Shown: piece by piece, positions 1 to 11,457 of the stretch
Position numbering within the stretch: position 1 is the first letter of the stretch
Layout of the letters: each line of letters starts with the position of its first letter
Assembly (NCBI GenBank): GCA_014529385.2
Contig: CM043950.1
Coordinates: 155,228,045 to 155,292,044 of the forward strand
Source of the DNA: Adiantum capillus-veneris
Lineage: Eukaryota; Streptophyta; Polypodiopsida; Polypodiales; Pteridaceae
Reading direction: 5' to 3'
Length of the DNA stretch: 64,000 bases
Program-made: the position numbers and the translations under genes
The notes under the pieces: generated by a model
Database searches by the model: none
Told to the model about the DNA's origin: nothing
Seen by the model: only the letters and a program-made list of their open reading frames with translations

Positions 1-89
1 GATTTCCCCTTTTCTCCTCATGTAACTGCATTGTTGATGCCCAATCACTGCTTCTAGTAACAGTGAACTGTTACCTACCAAATACTTAT

Positions 90-225
90 GGTGCAGTAAA
101 AAATATTTACTATGGGTAAAAAAAGTTACTGTAGGTAAAAAGTGATTTGTATTTACCATGTAGGTGAAAAATATTTACTGTAGGTAAAAAATATTTACTG
201 TTGGTAAAAAAGTGAAAACGGAGTA
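90..225. repeat. Irregular AT-rich short tandem array
   Basis: Five or six imperfect copies of a roughly 20-25 bp unit built around GTAGGTAAAAAATATTTACT follow one another with small length changes. It lies at the left edge of the window, upstream of the decayed internal region of element H. No coding potential is visible and I know of no function. Confidence 0.6.
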
Positions 226-469
226 TGCTGTACTGTGAGTCCACACGAACATCCTCGTGTAAATTTCACTAGAAATTCACACCTATAATGGGCTATTCTG
301 TAAGATATAGGTTGTAGGCATGCATAAGAGCTCGTTCCCACGTATCTTCTGTCCATGGCACTTTTTACTCTTTGGTGCTTGTGAAGTAGATTTTTCTTCT
401 CTTTTGAGATCCCTTGGACTAGAGTATCCTCATCTCCCCAACAATTGACTGTGCCTTTATTGCATCTTC

Positions 470-3400
470 AGAAGGGGTCCTAAAAACCATGCATCAACCC
501 TAGGAAGGGGGGAACTGCAAATTCATCAAGCTCAGCTCTAGTACCAGAAAATGCTACACCAGTTAGAAGCCCAAGAACTTCTAGCCAGTAGACCCCTTCA
601 AAGCAAAAACCATTGAAAGATCATATGGTTGTTGGAAGTTTTCCATCGACCCAGAAACCATCAAAATCTACAAAAAAATTCTTCTATGAAGATTATCGGG
701 GGAAAAAGCTTCAGTTGATCTCCACAAGTCAGGGTCAAAAACCGACAAATTCCATAGTGCTCAAGCAATTGGATGAGACCAAGCTCGCATATGCATATCG
801 AGATGCAAATGGCAATGATTCTTAGCAGGTTCAAGACATTGTACAAACTCATTTGGATGGTATGACTGAAGTCAAAGACTATCTAAAGATGATGCAAACC
901 ATCAAGCTACCAGAACAGGTGATAAAAAAGACAAAGTCAATGAAAGCTAAAGTCCAAAAGGCCACACAAAGGTCACCATCAGAATCTCCTTCGAAGAGAC
1001 AGATTCTGCCAGAAAGCACAGTGGATCTTCTAAGATCAAAAGTTACTCAAATGCAGGAACACAATGCTCAACAGTTGCAAGAAAAAGGTGCAGTGTTACA
1101 ACAAAATGAGCCAACATCCATGGAAGCAGGTGCTCAAAGCAAAGAAAATGCAAATAAAGTTCAACCAAGTTCAATCAAGTGCAACATTTTTGGTGAAAAC
1201 GAAGAAAAACTCTCAAGCAAAGTAAAGCTAGATTTTCAGTTAGACAAGAACCTCATGTCCTTTAGCACTTGGAAAAAAAGTGGTCAACCACAACTGGAAG
1301 ATGCTCCTGAATTTGTAGCGTATCAGGAGACAAACGAGCAGAATTCTAGGAAAGCATCTCCAACACCATTGAAGTGAGTTCACAGATCATCAAAGCTCAA
1401 TTCCACGTGATCACAGTAAAGGATATGCCAGAAGACACCATAATGGGAATGCCAATGGCCCAGAAGATGTTAGAGATACAGAATTCAATGAAGATGCAGT
1501 CTTCAAAGGCAGAAAAGAATGAAGACCAAGATTGGTTACCCACGGATGGAGACTGATATTAAAGCATATCTTATTGAAGATGATTCATCTCCATCGAACA
1601 AAACTTCAAAAGAGCTAAAAGAAATCAGGCAATAGCAACCACGATAGCTATGGAGCAAAAAATGCCACCTAGAAGGAACGAAGATCAAAATTGCAGACAA
1701 AGGTAAAGCTAAAGTGGAAATTTCTCCGATTAGCAAAGAAGATGTGACAACATATGTCTCTACATTAGAGAACCCTCATGGATCAGCTTCTTCAAGCAAG
1801 TCAGGCTTTCAAAACTTCAAGTCAATTGTTGACCCAACTAAAACCTCTAAGGAGACACCCAGAAAAGCAAAGGTATTTCAACCAAAGTACTCAAGAAAGG
1901 AAAGAAAAGTATAGCAAGTGTTTGTTCCGAGCAGTTTAGTTAAAGTCAATGATCCAGTTTGGATTAAGGACGAGAAATCAACACAAAAAGACAAACACAT
2001 GGGATGGATAGCATCACAATGGAGCTTAAAGGAACAGGAGTACTATGGAGGTAATAGACAGATATAAGTGCCAAAACCACAGGTTAGAGCATATGAAGTA
2101 ACTTCAAGTCCCTCCCAAGAAAGAAGGCCCACAAGGTATCAACCTCAACAATATCCTAGGATACCTAAGAAGCAGGTATACAACATAACAACATTGAATG
2201 ATGCTGAAGTCTACCACGGCTCACAAAAGGATACAGAACAAAGATGGATCTCAAAGAATGTTCTTCTTGGACAAGGATTCTACACAGGGTATACAAAGAT
2301 TTGGCTACCAGTCAACCACAAGCCAACTACAACTACACTAGACTTGCATGAAGATCTCCACATCTCAGCAGGACCTAAATCTCAAGAAAGTCAAAAAAGG
2401 AGTTACAAAGGTCATCAAGAGGTTTGGATTCCTAAGTCTTCCAATGCTCCTAGTCAAAATCCAGATGCCAAAAGGGAACAGAGGCCTACAACAACATCAA
2501 AGACTCCTATCAACATGCCTACTTGGAGAATCAAATGATAATGGAGTCTTCAAAGTCAAAGAAGGACAACCCAACCAATGAGAATGCAGATTCGAAGATG
2601 ATAAAACAGGTATAGCAAAAGAAACTTTCAATGCCAACTTGGTCCTTCACTAATCCTCTTTATGAGGATTCAAGCTTACTTTTACCTAAACAAATGTTTG
2701 TAGTAAGCTCAAGAATGTAAAAAGTCAAGTCGCCAGGATGCAAAAAACACTCTTTGGCATTGTCAGAGTTGGGCTGCTGAGCCATAAAATGAGCAAAGCA
2801 TTAGTCCCAAAGCTTCAAGTCATATTAAACTATGTGCTAAGAGTCGTAGTTATTGGGCTTACGCTCAAGCTGGAAGAGTTGAGCATATCTAAAGTCATGT
2901 TGCTCATGCTAGATGAGATGAGCATAAGAGTCAAAGTCTATTAACTTACAATTGGTGATGTCGTAGAGTCCAAAACTCACGCACAATGCACAATAAGATG
3001 AGAGCACATATCCTCGTCAATGAAAACCATTCTTAAAGGGGTGCCAGCTTGCAAAGCCATGTCATATGCTTGTATAGCTACACCATCTTTCTAAAGAACC
3101 CCTCAAAATCTTACTTGCACAGCATATTGTTTTCCATGCATTTTTGTGTAGGCATAAATAGGATGTCCACCATTGGACATATGCATTAGACACTATTTTT
3201 GCTTCCACCTATGCACCTTGAGTGGACTACAACAGGCAAACCAATGTTCCATCATGCTACCCTTTCATAAATTTTCTACCTTTTTAATTCCATATCTATC
3301 AGCAAATAATCCTTTGACTACTTTATTAATATTTTCCATGCTAATAAGTACTCCAATAATGCGCGTATACCAAAGGTACTTTTTTCCCACGGGTTTTTTT

Positions 3401-3690
3401 CCCTTTGTTCATCCAGGTATAAGACCCTAATTTAGAACCTCATCATTCTACTTCCCTTGTACATATTTTTCATAAATAAACAGCAACCTCATCATGATGC
3501 TATTACAACAAACAAATGCAACATCATCTCTCAAAATCGACTACTCGGACCAATGAAGATGTTGCAGCAAATTGAACCTCATCAACAAATCCAACGACAA
3601 AATGAAGATAATCCCATCAACAACCAATCAAAACCTTCCATAGCGCTCAAGGACACTTTTTCAATAGTGACCAGGGACGAGCACTAAAAT
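470..3690 (+). pseudogene. Decayed internal region of LTR element H
   Basis: The plus strand carries a chain of short lysine-, serine- and proline-rich open stretches (613-825, 853-1377, 1374-1556, 1714-1914, 2068-2538) separated by stops, as expected from one long decayed frame. The stretch 2068-2538 repeats a WIPK/IWLP-type motif around residues 55, 78 and 121. No RT, protease or integrase motif is visible, so the family cannot be named. It is assigned to an LTR element because it ends in a polypurine tract followed directly by a TG-starting LTR-like sequence at 3704. From 2540 to 3690 no frame of interest remains. Part of it could be gag-like or unrelated filler. Confidence 0.4.
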
Positions 3691-3703
3691 AGGAAGGGGG
3701 GAA
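3691..3703 (+). other. Polypurine tract of element H
   Basis: AGGAAGGGGGGAA lies immediately before TGTTAAC, the layout of a plus-strand polypurine tract next to a 3' LTR. Its first 12 bases also occur at 502-513. Confidence 0.6.
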
Positions 3704-4254
3704 TGTTAACTGAGTCAACTTCATTTAACAGAAGTTGCTAAAGACTGAAGACGTACGGATGCACATCGAAGATCAAAGTGAAGAAGCAGTAAAGATTGGA
3801 GTTGCACACTTTTCACATTTTTCCAAAATGGCCATGTATTGTAATTTTCTGATTTATTTAGCCATTGTGATAATTGTAACGTGTTACGAGCTCAATAAGA
3901 GTTCCAAGATGTAAAGCATAGGTCACTTAGTGTACCTAGGCTGCAGACACAATAAGTGTGGAGTCTCAAAGGTCTTGGGCGCCAGACATTACACATTTTA
4001 GCCCTTGGCTAAGGTATAAAAGCCAATTTTGTAAAGATTTTATTAAGTTTTTGGATAAGAAAGTGAGCTAACGGCGCTCACTCCTCTACTTCTCGCGCTT
4101 CCTACTTCCTCTCCGGTTGTCACATTGCGAATGTGTTTGTTGCATTACAACCGCAAGTAAGAGCTCTACGCATTGACGTAATCCATTCACAGTATTTTGT
4201 AGCTTTTGGCATCGCCGATCCGTGGCCTAATTTCATAATAACTAGGAATTTACA
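3704..4254 (+). mobile_element. Putative 3' LTR of element H
   Basis: The sequence begins TGTTAACTGAG right after a polypurine tract. It holds a good TATA box (TATAAAAG, 4015-4022) about 310 bp from the start, as in a U3-R-U5 LTR. The 3' end is uncertain: I chose the CA at 4253-4254 because it closes a TG...CA unit, but no second copy in the window confirms it. Bases 4255-4373 hold nothing I recognise. Confidence 0.45.
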
Positions 4255-4373
4255 CTTTAAGCATAGGCGGGGTATTGGGGCATCATTGCTAAGCATTTAG
4301 ATGCATTCTGGGTCGAAAACGACTAGGTCAAAAATCCACTGCTGCTAATAATCGCGATTTTGGAACTTGAGTC

Positions 4374-4992
4374 CATAGACATGTGTGCTTAGGTCTTATA
4401 AACTTGTCCTAGAAATTTTATTATGTATGGATGTCATTTGATGCTGTAACGGATGTGATTTGCTTGCCGATGAGCGATTGGCTTTTGGTGATTTCAGTCA
4501 CTTCAGTGTAGCTTGAGTTAGATGCGAGTTGTTAGCTGTTTTCCAAGAGATTGACAACCTCTTGTAGCCTCTATGCACTAGTCGAGTCAACTTCGTCCCA
4601 TGGTTTGACAAATTAATCATGGTTCTCGCTAATACTGCAATAAGATAGGATGGTAAGGTTAGACATGCATCCCCTAAAGTGGTGTTTGAGGCCATAGACA
4701 TGTGTGCTTAGGACTTATAAACTTGTCCTAGAAGTTTTGTTATGTATGGATGTCATTTGATGCTGTAACGGATGTGATTTGCTTGCCGATGAGCGATTGG
4801 CTTTTGGTGATTTCAGTCACTTGAGTGTAGCTTGAGTTAGATGCGAGTTGTTAGTTGTTTTCCAAGAGATTGACAACCTCTTGTAGCCTCTATGCACTAG
4901 TCGAGTCAGCTTTGTCCCATGGTTTGACAAATTAATCATGGTTCTCGCTAATACTGCAATAAGATAGGATGGTGAGGTTAGACATGCATCCC
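4374..4992. repeat. 319-bp tandem duplication
   Basis: Copy 1 (4374-4692) is followed directly by copy 2 (4693-4992), with a constant offset of 319 bp at both ends compared (4374/4693 and 4662/4981). The copies are nearly identical, with few substitutions, so the duplication is recent relative to the flanking decayed elements. It abuts the broken end of the element D polyprotein. Confidence 0.9.
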
Positions 4993-4994
4993 AC

Positions 4995-6315
4995 ACTCCA
5001 TAAGATCATGGCAAATAAAGAGGCCCTCCTATGCCCCATCCTCTTCCTAATGTGCTATGGAAACCGCATTCACTCTCGGCCGTCTTGAGAGTGCATCGGC
5101 TACTTGATTATGCTTGCCAGCAACGTGAGCAATATGAAAATGAAATTGCAAAAAAAAAAAATTCCACCTCATTTGTTTGTCGGAGAGCTTGGTCTGCGTC
5201 ATGAAGTACTTAAGGCTTTGGTGATCCGTCTGCAGAATGAAAGGAGTCCCGAGTAAATAGTGCTTCCATGTGTCTAAGGCATGTAGAACTGCGAGGAGTT
5301 CCTTTTCATATATGCCTAAAGCTTGCTCAACAAGGTCGAGCCTTCGACTTTCATAGTCTATGGCGTGCCCTTCTTGGAGCAAAACAGCTCCGAGGCAATC
5401 ACCACAAGCATCACATTGGACCTCAAATGGCTTTGAGAGATCCGGTAGTGTAAGCACAAGTTGAGAGATAAGCTTTTCTTTAAGATTTTTGAAAGCATTG
5501 TTCTCCTTGGTAGACCATGTATACCTAACATATTTCTTTGTTAGGTCATGTAATGGTCGTGCTATTAGTGAGAACTTTTCTATGAAGCGTCTATAGTATG
5601 CACACATACCTATAAAGCTTCTTGGTTCATGAAGATTCCTTGGATTAGGCCATCCTTTCATTACCTCTAGCTTTAATGGATCCATTTGGATGCCATCTTG
5701 AGAGGTAATGTGACCTAAATACTGAATCTCTTATAAGAAAAACTCACTTTTCTTCTGATTAACATAAAGTTTATTCTCTCATAGAACTTGAAATATTACC
5801 TGGAGATGTTGCTTGTGTTCTTCTAGTGAATTAGAGTAGATAATAATATCATCAAGAACACACCACTAAAGGTTTGATGAGGCATGGATAGCTTCTCCAT
5901 CAAGTAGTTGAATGTGTCTAGTGCATTGGTCAAGCCAAAAGGCATGACAATGTATTCGTAAAGACCAAATGTAGTGCAAAATGCGGTCTTTACAATGTTT
6001 TGATCAACTATCCTTATTTGATGGTAGCCACTTTTTAGGTCAATTCTACTAAAGTAGGTCAACCCTTGTAGCTTATCAAATAGGTCCTCTACTCGTGGAA
6101 TGGGAAAACTATTTTTGATAGTGACCCTATTTAGTGCTATAGTCGACACACATACGATATGTGCCGTCTTTCTTTTGCAATAATAGCACGGGTGAACAAA
6201 ATGGAGATGATCTAGGCCTAACCATGCCCTTCTCAACTAACTCATGTGCTTGCTGCATAATCTCCTCTTGTTGAGCTTGAGAGACTCTATAAGGAGGTTT
6301 ATTAGGCGGTGCTGC
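4995..6315 (-). pseudogene. Element D, Ty3/gypsy reverse transcriptase-RNase H fragment
   Basis: Read on the minus strand this is the second half of a conventional Ty3/gypsy polyprotein. The RT start (GAAPPNKPPYR, CVDYS) is at 6127-6315. RT motifs such as FSRIDLKSGYHQI and VMPFGLTNA follow at 5823-6236. The connection and RNase H regions lie at 5047-5685 and end in the typical tail VADALSRRPRVNAVS. RNase H keeps a readable catalytic region (CDACGDCLGAVL, TDHQSL). The YxDD region is disrupted by frameshifts near 5830-5870, and no integrase follows. The DALSRR ending and absence of a second RNase H separate it from the Tat-like elements in this window. Its gag-protease half is at 62432-64000. 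Confidence 0.9.
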
Positions 6316-6509
6316 ACCCAATTTGTGTCGACAGAGGGAGAAGCCAGCAGCAGCAGGTGCATGACATTAGGCAGGATGATGATATCGGACTTTGGCAGGA
6401 CTTATATGCATATTGAATCAGGTACGGTGGAGATATGTATATCAAATGCGGCAATTTATAGGTTGATGATGTTATTTTGGAGCTCTACTAGCCAAAAGCT
6501 TAACATCGT
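6316..6509 (+). mobile_element. 5' LTR of element F, left part
   Basis: This stretch matches the start of the F 3' LTR (60782-60974) closely over its whole length. The match stops at 6509, where the TGACGAG end of an element G LTR begins, and resumes at 31901. The first several bases of the F LTR (TGATCG in the 3' copy) are not recognisable here. Confidence 0.75.
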
Positions 6510-6601
6510 TGACGAGCCCAAGGCGCGACATAGACCCGGACGGCCTCAAAAATGCCAGGAGCCGATGCATGCCGTGAGCCGGCCACGGTTGAAGCGAACA
6601 G

Positions 6602-6630
6602 GGGGCACCACCTAGCTTTGAGCGGCTAGG
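6602..6630 (-). promoter_or_regulatory. U5 hairpin plus PBS-like tail (G 3' LTR)
   Basis: On the minus strand CCTAGC (6625-6630) pairs with GCTAGG (6611-6616) around a short loop, followed at once by TGGTGCCCC (6602-6610), the first nine bases of the PBS used by this group. The function is unknown. Confidence 0.55.
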
Positions 6631-6669
6631 ACGCAGACAATGGTGATTGGAAATATCACAGACTCTACA

Positions 6670-6671
<2 letters not shown>

Positions 6672-6731
<60 letters not shown>
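6672..6731. repeat. (CT)n microsatellite in G 3' LTR
   Basis: About 30 uninterrupted CT dinucleotides lie close to the U5 hairpin. The 5' LTR counterpart near 12928-12952 has a short GT tract instead. Confidence 0.95.
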
Positions 6732-6733
<2 letters not shown>

Positions 6734-7143
6734 ACAGACTCTACACACACGCACAGAATAGAGAGAGAATATGACAGGTGATGAAAACCCTCGGGGTGTG
6801 AGGAAGAACTATTTTCTTGCAATATTTACATCAACCTTATTTTCGGCAAGGTGGCCATCATGGTGATAGAGAGATAGAGGGAGAGATAGTGAGCCTACTA
6901 GTGCATTCTCTAGAGATGACTCACAGACACGGAGACTTTGCTAACATGAGTGTGTGTGTGTCGACCATTGGAGTCGAGATGTAGACATAGCTTCTTTACA
7001 TAGTGCAAGCTCCCAAAGAAAGTCGCTACACTAAGTCCCCCCTCTCGTGATGAAAATGTTGCCAATCCCTCCCATCAAAATACTACCAAGTGCTGACCTC
7101 TAATGAAATTGCACACCCCCCATGATATTGACCACTCAATGCC

Positions 7144-7151
7144 ATTTTATA
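7144..7151 (-). promoter_or_regulatory. TATA-like box of G LTR
   Basis: TATAAAAT on the minus strand; the 5' LTR copy has TATAAAAAG at 29536-29544. It is the best TATA candidate in a position conserved between the two LTRs. Confidence 0.45.
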
Positions 7152-7996
7152 GGTGTTGGTTGCTTTAGATTAGGGTAATCTGATTATATTAGGGTTCTAA
7201 TAAGGGAAGACAAAGCAAGGCGGTGGGCCCTTGATGGTTGATCCTTGCTTTGTCTTGGGAAATATTATAAAGGAAAACCTCTAGGTGGGCCTTTGTGACC
7301 ATCACCTAGAGAGAGGTGATAATTTACAACTTGGGATTTTGTAAGATTTGGTTTAAAACTGGGAAAAATGATGACAACCTACGGATTTTATTGAAGAGGG
7401 TAATGTGGATGCAATGGCGGTGAATGGCGGCCTAGCTGGTGCATGGGTGTAGCGCATTCGTCATTTTCGGGGTCAGTCGGTGCATGCCTTCGACATCTTT
7501 TCTTGTTTTGGTGTTTACGGCGCGCGAGTTGTCCGTCTTTCTTTTTGGCCGTCTGATGTCGATTCCTTGTTTGGTTTATTTTTGGTGGGTGCGTATGGTG
7601 TGCGTGTGTATGTGTGGATAAGGAGTGCGCATAGCTTGTGTGTATATATATGTGAGTGCGTGAGTGTGAGTTACGTATATAATGTGTGTGTGTTTTTTTA
7701 TTATAAAAAGTATTGTGAGTGTGTGTGCGTATGGTTTGGGGTCGTGTGTGTGTGTATAAGTGTGTGTGTAAATGAGAGTGTTATGTGTGAACGGGAGCAA
7801 GAGAAAGTATATATATTTACTTATATATATTTATTTATTTATTTTTATTTTTATTTTTTTAAACGTGTTGGCGGCATCTACACAGAGCGTGAGTGAGAGA
7901 GAGAGTGTGTGTGTGCATGAGGGTGTGAGAGGGGGTGGGAAGGCATGGGGGGGGGTGAGTGTGTGAGTGTGTGTGTGTGTATGTGTGTGTGTGTGT

Positions 7997-7998
<2 letters not shown>

Positions 7999-8064
<66 letters not shown>

Positions 8065-8239
8065 ATGGCTCTGCTGCGGGCCTAAACACAGAGAGTGCGA
8101 GAGAGAGAGAGAGAGATGGATTGTGGCGGCCCTGTATCCGACAGAGACGAGGAGAGGATGAGGGGTATGGGGGGGATAGTGTGTGTGTGAGTTGATAAGG
8201 AGTGTGAGAGAGAGTTGTAGCTGCACTGCCTGCGTGAAT

Positions 8240-8308
<69 letters not shown>

Positions 8309-8936
8309 TGATGGTGAGCGCGAGTTAGAGAGGGAGTGTGTGAGGGTGTGTGTAAGAGAGTGAGAGAGAGATCGGCACTGTATTTGGTGCCTTCAGACCT
8401 GTTCACAGAGGGTGCAAGAGAGAGAGATAGATAGAGAGAGAGAGAGAAAGCGCAGGCTCGGGGTTGCCCGTGGCCGACAGAGAGCGAGGGAAAGGGGGGG
8501 GGGGTTGTCAACAAGGTGGGGAAGTTAGGTAGGCCAAGGGAGGGTGCGGCTGAGGGGTGACGGGGTGAGGAGAGAGGGAGGGATATTATCCTCTGCATGG
8601 CATCTCAAGAAATGAGAGGACAAGAGAGATTCAATGGGTGAAGGAAGATGACGAGCAGCCCCTGGGTAGGCGGTCCAAGTGACGCCCCGACCCTCACCCT
8701 CGACGTCACCTTGCAGCACAAGAGGCCAAGCCCATGATCGTCACTACTACAGGACGGAGCCCCGGCTCCATGTTCCCGTCACTTGGACCGCCTACCCGGG
8801 GGTTAGGTGGGGTGTATGTGTTTGTGTATAGGCAACGAGAGAGAGAGGGAGAGAGAGAATAAGAGAGAGAATGAATGCGCTTACGCCCTCATAGGTTGCC
8901 GATAAGAGCTAGAGAGAGAGAGCCGTTCTCAATGGG

Positions 8937-9006
<70 letters not shown>

Positions 9007-9008
9007 GA

Positions 9009-9058
<50 letters not shown>
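7999..9058. repeat. Cluster of long (GA)n microsatellites in G 3' LTR
   Basis: Four long GA tracts (about 8000-8061, 8242-8305, 8941-8988 and 9014-9058) and many short ones lie within 1.1 kb. They produce spurious SLSLSL or ERERER reading frames on both strands, which should not be annotated as genes. Confidence 0.95.
8664..8797. repeat. Perfect 21-bp inverted repeat bounding a micro-inversion
   Basis: Bases 8664-8684 and 8777-8797 are exact reverse complements. The 92-bp spacer (8685-8776) reads in the opposite direction from the matching part of the 5' LTR (about 31120-31230), where the 21-bp sequence occurs only once. Confidence 0.8.
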
Positions 9059-9060
<2 letters not shown>

Positions 9061-9492
9061 TGTGTTCTGAGAACGAGAGAGGGAGAAGGTGGGGCTGGGG
9101 CTGAACGAGGGAGAGAGAGAGGTTTTGGACTAGAGAGAGAGAAAGATAATAATCCCTTGCGCCCTATGGGCTCGACCGAAAAGAGAACGAGAGAGGGAGG
9201 AAGGAGACTGAGTGGGAGAGAGAGATGTTGAGAGAGCGGGTGATGAGAGATAGGGCGAGGGTGAGTTGGAGGGGTGTATGTGTGTGAATCTTTTGTAGAA
9301 TGGGGTTGACAAACAAGCCATGACGATGATAAGGCAGGCCAAGTGAGGGAGGCCATGTGACGAGGCCATGCTAGTAAAAGCTAGGTCCGTGAGGGCAACC
9401 AAGGCATTGTCGAGGCCTCCAACGGTGTCGCCAAGGCTTCGAGTAGAGAAAATATAATTTTTCTTTTCTTGATTTCCAAAAATCAGCTATCA

Positions 9493-9506
9493 TTAGCCCT
9501 CCCCTT
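9493..9506 (-). other. Polypurine tract of element G
   Basis: On the minus strand AAGGGGAGGGCTAA lies directly before the LTR start at 9492. The identical tract precedes the family-1 3' LTRs, and a near-identical one precedes that of element C. Confidence 0.7.
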
Positions 9507-9692
9507 TTGGCTAGGGGAATTCATGTCTCCAGCCGTGATTTTGATTCTTCTTCAACACTGATTTGTAGGAGCGGATATCGAGTTGCCTTCTGAACTAGCC
9601 ATTCCATTTGGCCATTAGTGAGATTTCTGGGATATTCATGAATCTGCAATAGGTCCAGGTGATAGCATGTTCCTTGGAATAGTGTGGGTTGA

Positions 9693-10049
9693 TTAGACAA
9701 AGCCCATGGCTTCTAGAACCTTTTGCCAGTGTCCTCCTAGATCCCAAGTAAAGAATAGGATCATTATTTGCAGTGTCCGAACAATAAAATTAGCATGCCA
9801 AATAGGACCAAATTTGTAACCACCAATACTGAGAGAAATGAGCATCTTGGCTCCTGCAAAGACAGAACTGAAAATTATGATTCCCAAGAGTGTGCCAAGA
9901 ATCCACCATACATGGTTGCCTTATTGGTGTGGTGAGCTCCGGTTTTCTTCAAAATCGTGATTATTGCCGCGACTGGAAAAACCTGCAAGCATATCATGCT
10001 TCTCTTGGATGTGCTCAAACATGTCCGCTGTCTTTTCTGATGTTGATAG
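9693..10049 (-). pseudogene. 3' end of the unknown post-gag ORF of element G, with a hydrophobic tail
   Basis: This minus-strand frame starts at the insertion point of the family-1 LTR and reads 42 codons to a TAA (9921-9923). It then continues in the same frame for about 75 codons to a stop at 9693. The part after the TAA begins with a strongly hydrophobic segment (WWILGTLLGIIIFSS) and has a second one (RTLQIMILFFTW), so it could be a membrane-anchored tail if the TAA is a mutation. The upstream part of the frame is at 15667-16477, now inverted. It resembles no family I recognise. Bases 9507-9692 hold no further frame of note. Confidence 0.5.
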
Positions 10050-11313
10050 TGATAGCCGTTTTTCGGCTCTCTATAATTGCCATAGTAAGTTACTCCACCC
10101 TACCAAATTCACCCAAACGCTATGGCTATCCCTACCATTTCACTGTATATAGGCGCGTGTGAGTTATGGGACTTTTCCCATATCTCCTTACTGAAATAAA
10201 AAACCCTCAATTAGCTAGTCATTGGGCTATTATGGCCCATGCGTATGTAAATATTTCTTTGTATATAGGGCCTAAATAAAAGATTTTTTCATAATTATTT
10301 TGGTATTTATTTAAATATTTCTACATAGGTGTGTGTTATTTATGCTCTGTACATTGCCTCACCATTACCACAATTTTTCTTACCAATTTTCATAATCTTT
10401 ATTCCATATACAAATATTTTCATGTAAGCTTCTCTTATATTTGGTGTAACTCCACCCCAACAAAAATCCAAAAAACTAGTTTTATTTATGTGTATATTTT
10501 TTCACTATTGTGATTTTTCCCTTCCTACATCTATTTTGTTTTTTTTCTAAAAAATTAAAACACCAAAAATATTTATCTTTTTTATGGTAGCCTTATAATG
10601 AGAGAGATTTATTTTGACCCCTTTATATTTTTTCCACTTATATTATTTATATTTGACATGTACATATTTTTTAGACCCCTCAATATTTGATTTTCTTAGT
10701 TGTACTATTCACTTATATCATGATCTCAACAATATCTTCAATTATAGACCTACCAAATAAGATCAAGGTTAGGTGGCATGCATACATGCACTATGGAGGG
10801 CTCACTCTTGGAGGTATTCAAAAGAATCATCCAAAGAAGGACCCCACAAGGACCTTGTGCAGTGGAAAAAAACGGTCGGTTTTGCTGCATTTTTAAAGTT
10901 CACTTGTTCTTCGAATTTGAAAAGGTGATACAAACAAAAGTTGTAGCTCGTGGGCTAAACTTTTGTCTCAAATTTTTTCATATTTTTTTGAGCTACGAGC
11001 TGTGAGATATGATTTTATTAGTGGACCCCAGTTTTCCCATGCTATGCAGCCACACTCTCTCTTCCACTTTATCATTTTCCTCTTTCACACACACTTCTCC
11101 ACTCATCATCCCCACCTCTCTCACCTTTCCTCTCTGCACCCTACTCACCTTCTCCTCAACCTTGAAGAATAAGAGAAACCATGGTGAACTCATACCTCCC
11201 ACACACAATTCCATTCCAAAATTGACCACCTAGTCTCATTTTTCCTCCTCCAAATTACCCATATCTATCAAAAAACCCACAAAATTCAGCCTCTTCTCTT
11301 AAAAGACAACATC

Positions 11314-11457
11314 ATGGTGGTTGATTACTCAGCTTCAATTACCTTGTCTCTCAAGGAAGGTCAAGAGTGGAGAAAAAATGTACCGTCAAAGCTAGTGGAC
11401 CGTCAACAAGCGTCAAAATTGGCCCTACTCAAGACACTTGGAGCATCAACCTTGTAA
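11314..11457 (+). CDS. Conserved 47-codon ORF in U3 of family-1 LTR
   Basis: An ATG-started 47-codon frame (start MVVDYSASITLSLKEGQEW, end LKTLGASTL) lies about 270 bp upstream of the LTR TATA box. Equivalent frames are intact at 47606-47749, 56245-56388, 17737-17880 (minus) and 19450-19593 (minus). The copy in the 5' LTR of A has a 1-base deletion. The composition is not low-complexity, unlike other ORFs in the LTR. It may be a captured fragment or chance, and I recognise no homologue. Confidence 0.3.
   Translation: MVVDYSASITLSLKEGQEWRKNVPSKLVDRQQASKLALLKTLGASTL

Larger units (their letters stand above)
6510..9492 (-). mobile_element. 3' LTR of element G
   Basis: On the minus strand the LTR begins TGATAGCTGATTTTTGG (9492), directly after a polypurine tract AAGGGGAGGGCTAA, and ends GGCTCGTCA-like at 6510. 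It is about 2.98 kb long. It contains a TATA-like box (TATAAAAT, 7144-7151), a strong cluster of GA/CT and GT microsatellites, and the U5 hairpin near 6602-6630. The 5' LTR counterpart is colinear except at 8685-8776, which is inverted here. Confidence 0.85.

Noticed and set aside
4374-4992. Direct repeats as a CRISPR-like array
   Set aside because: Only two long contiguous copies without spacers, in a plant nuclear context.
7831-9356. Long open frames with SLSLSL, ERERER or THTHTH text
   Set aside because: They are translations of GA/CT/GT microsatellites in the G LTR. They occur in several frames and on both strands at once and have no motif.
9693-9920. Calling the hydrophobic tail of the G ORF an envelope protein
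   Set aside because: Only hydrophobicity supports it. No signal peptide, cleavage site or fusion motif can be shown, so it is described as unknown.
10993-11233. Recurrent 74-78 codon ORFs in family-1 LTRs (also near 17962, 19674, 28194, 47286, 55925)
   Set aside because: Open on both strands, low in complexity (Ser/Thr/Leu-rich or Val/Glu-rich) and present because the LTR repeats. There is no sign of selection that I can see.
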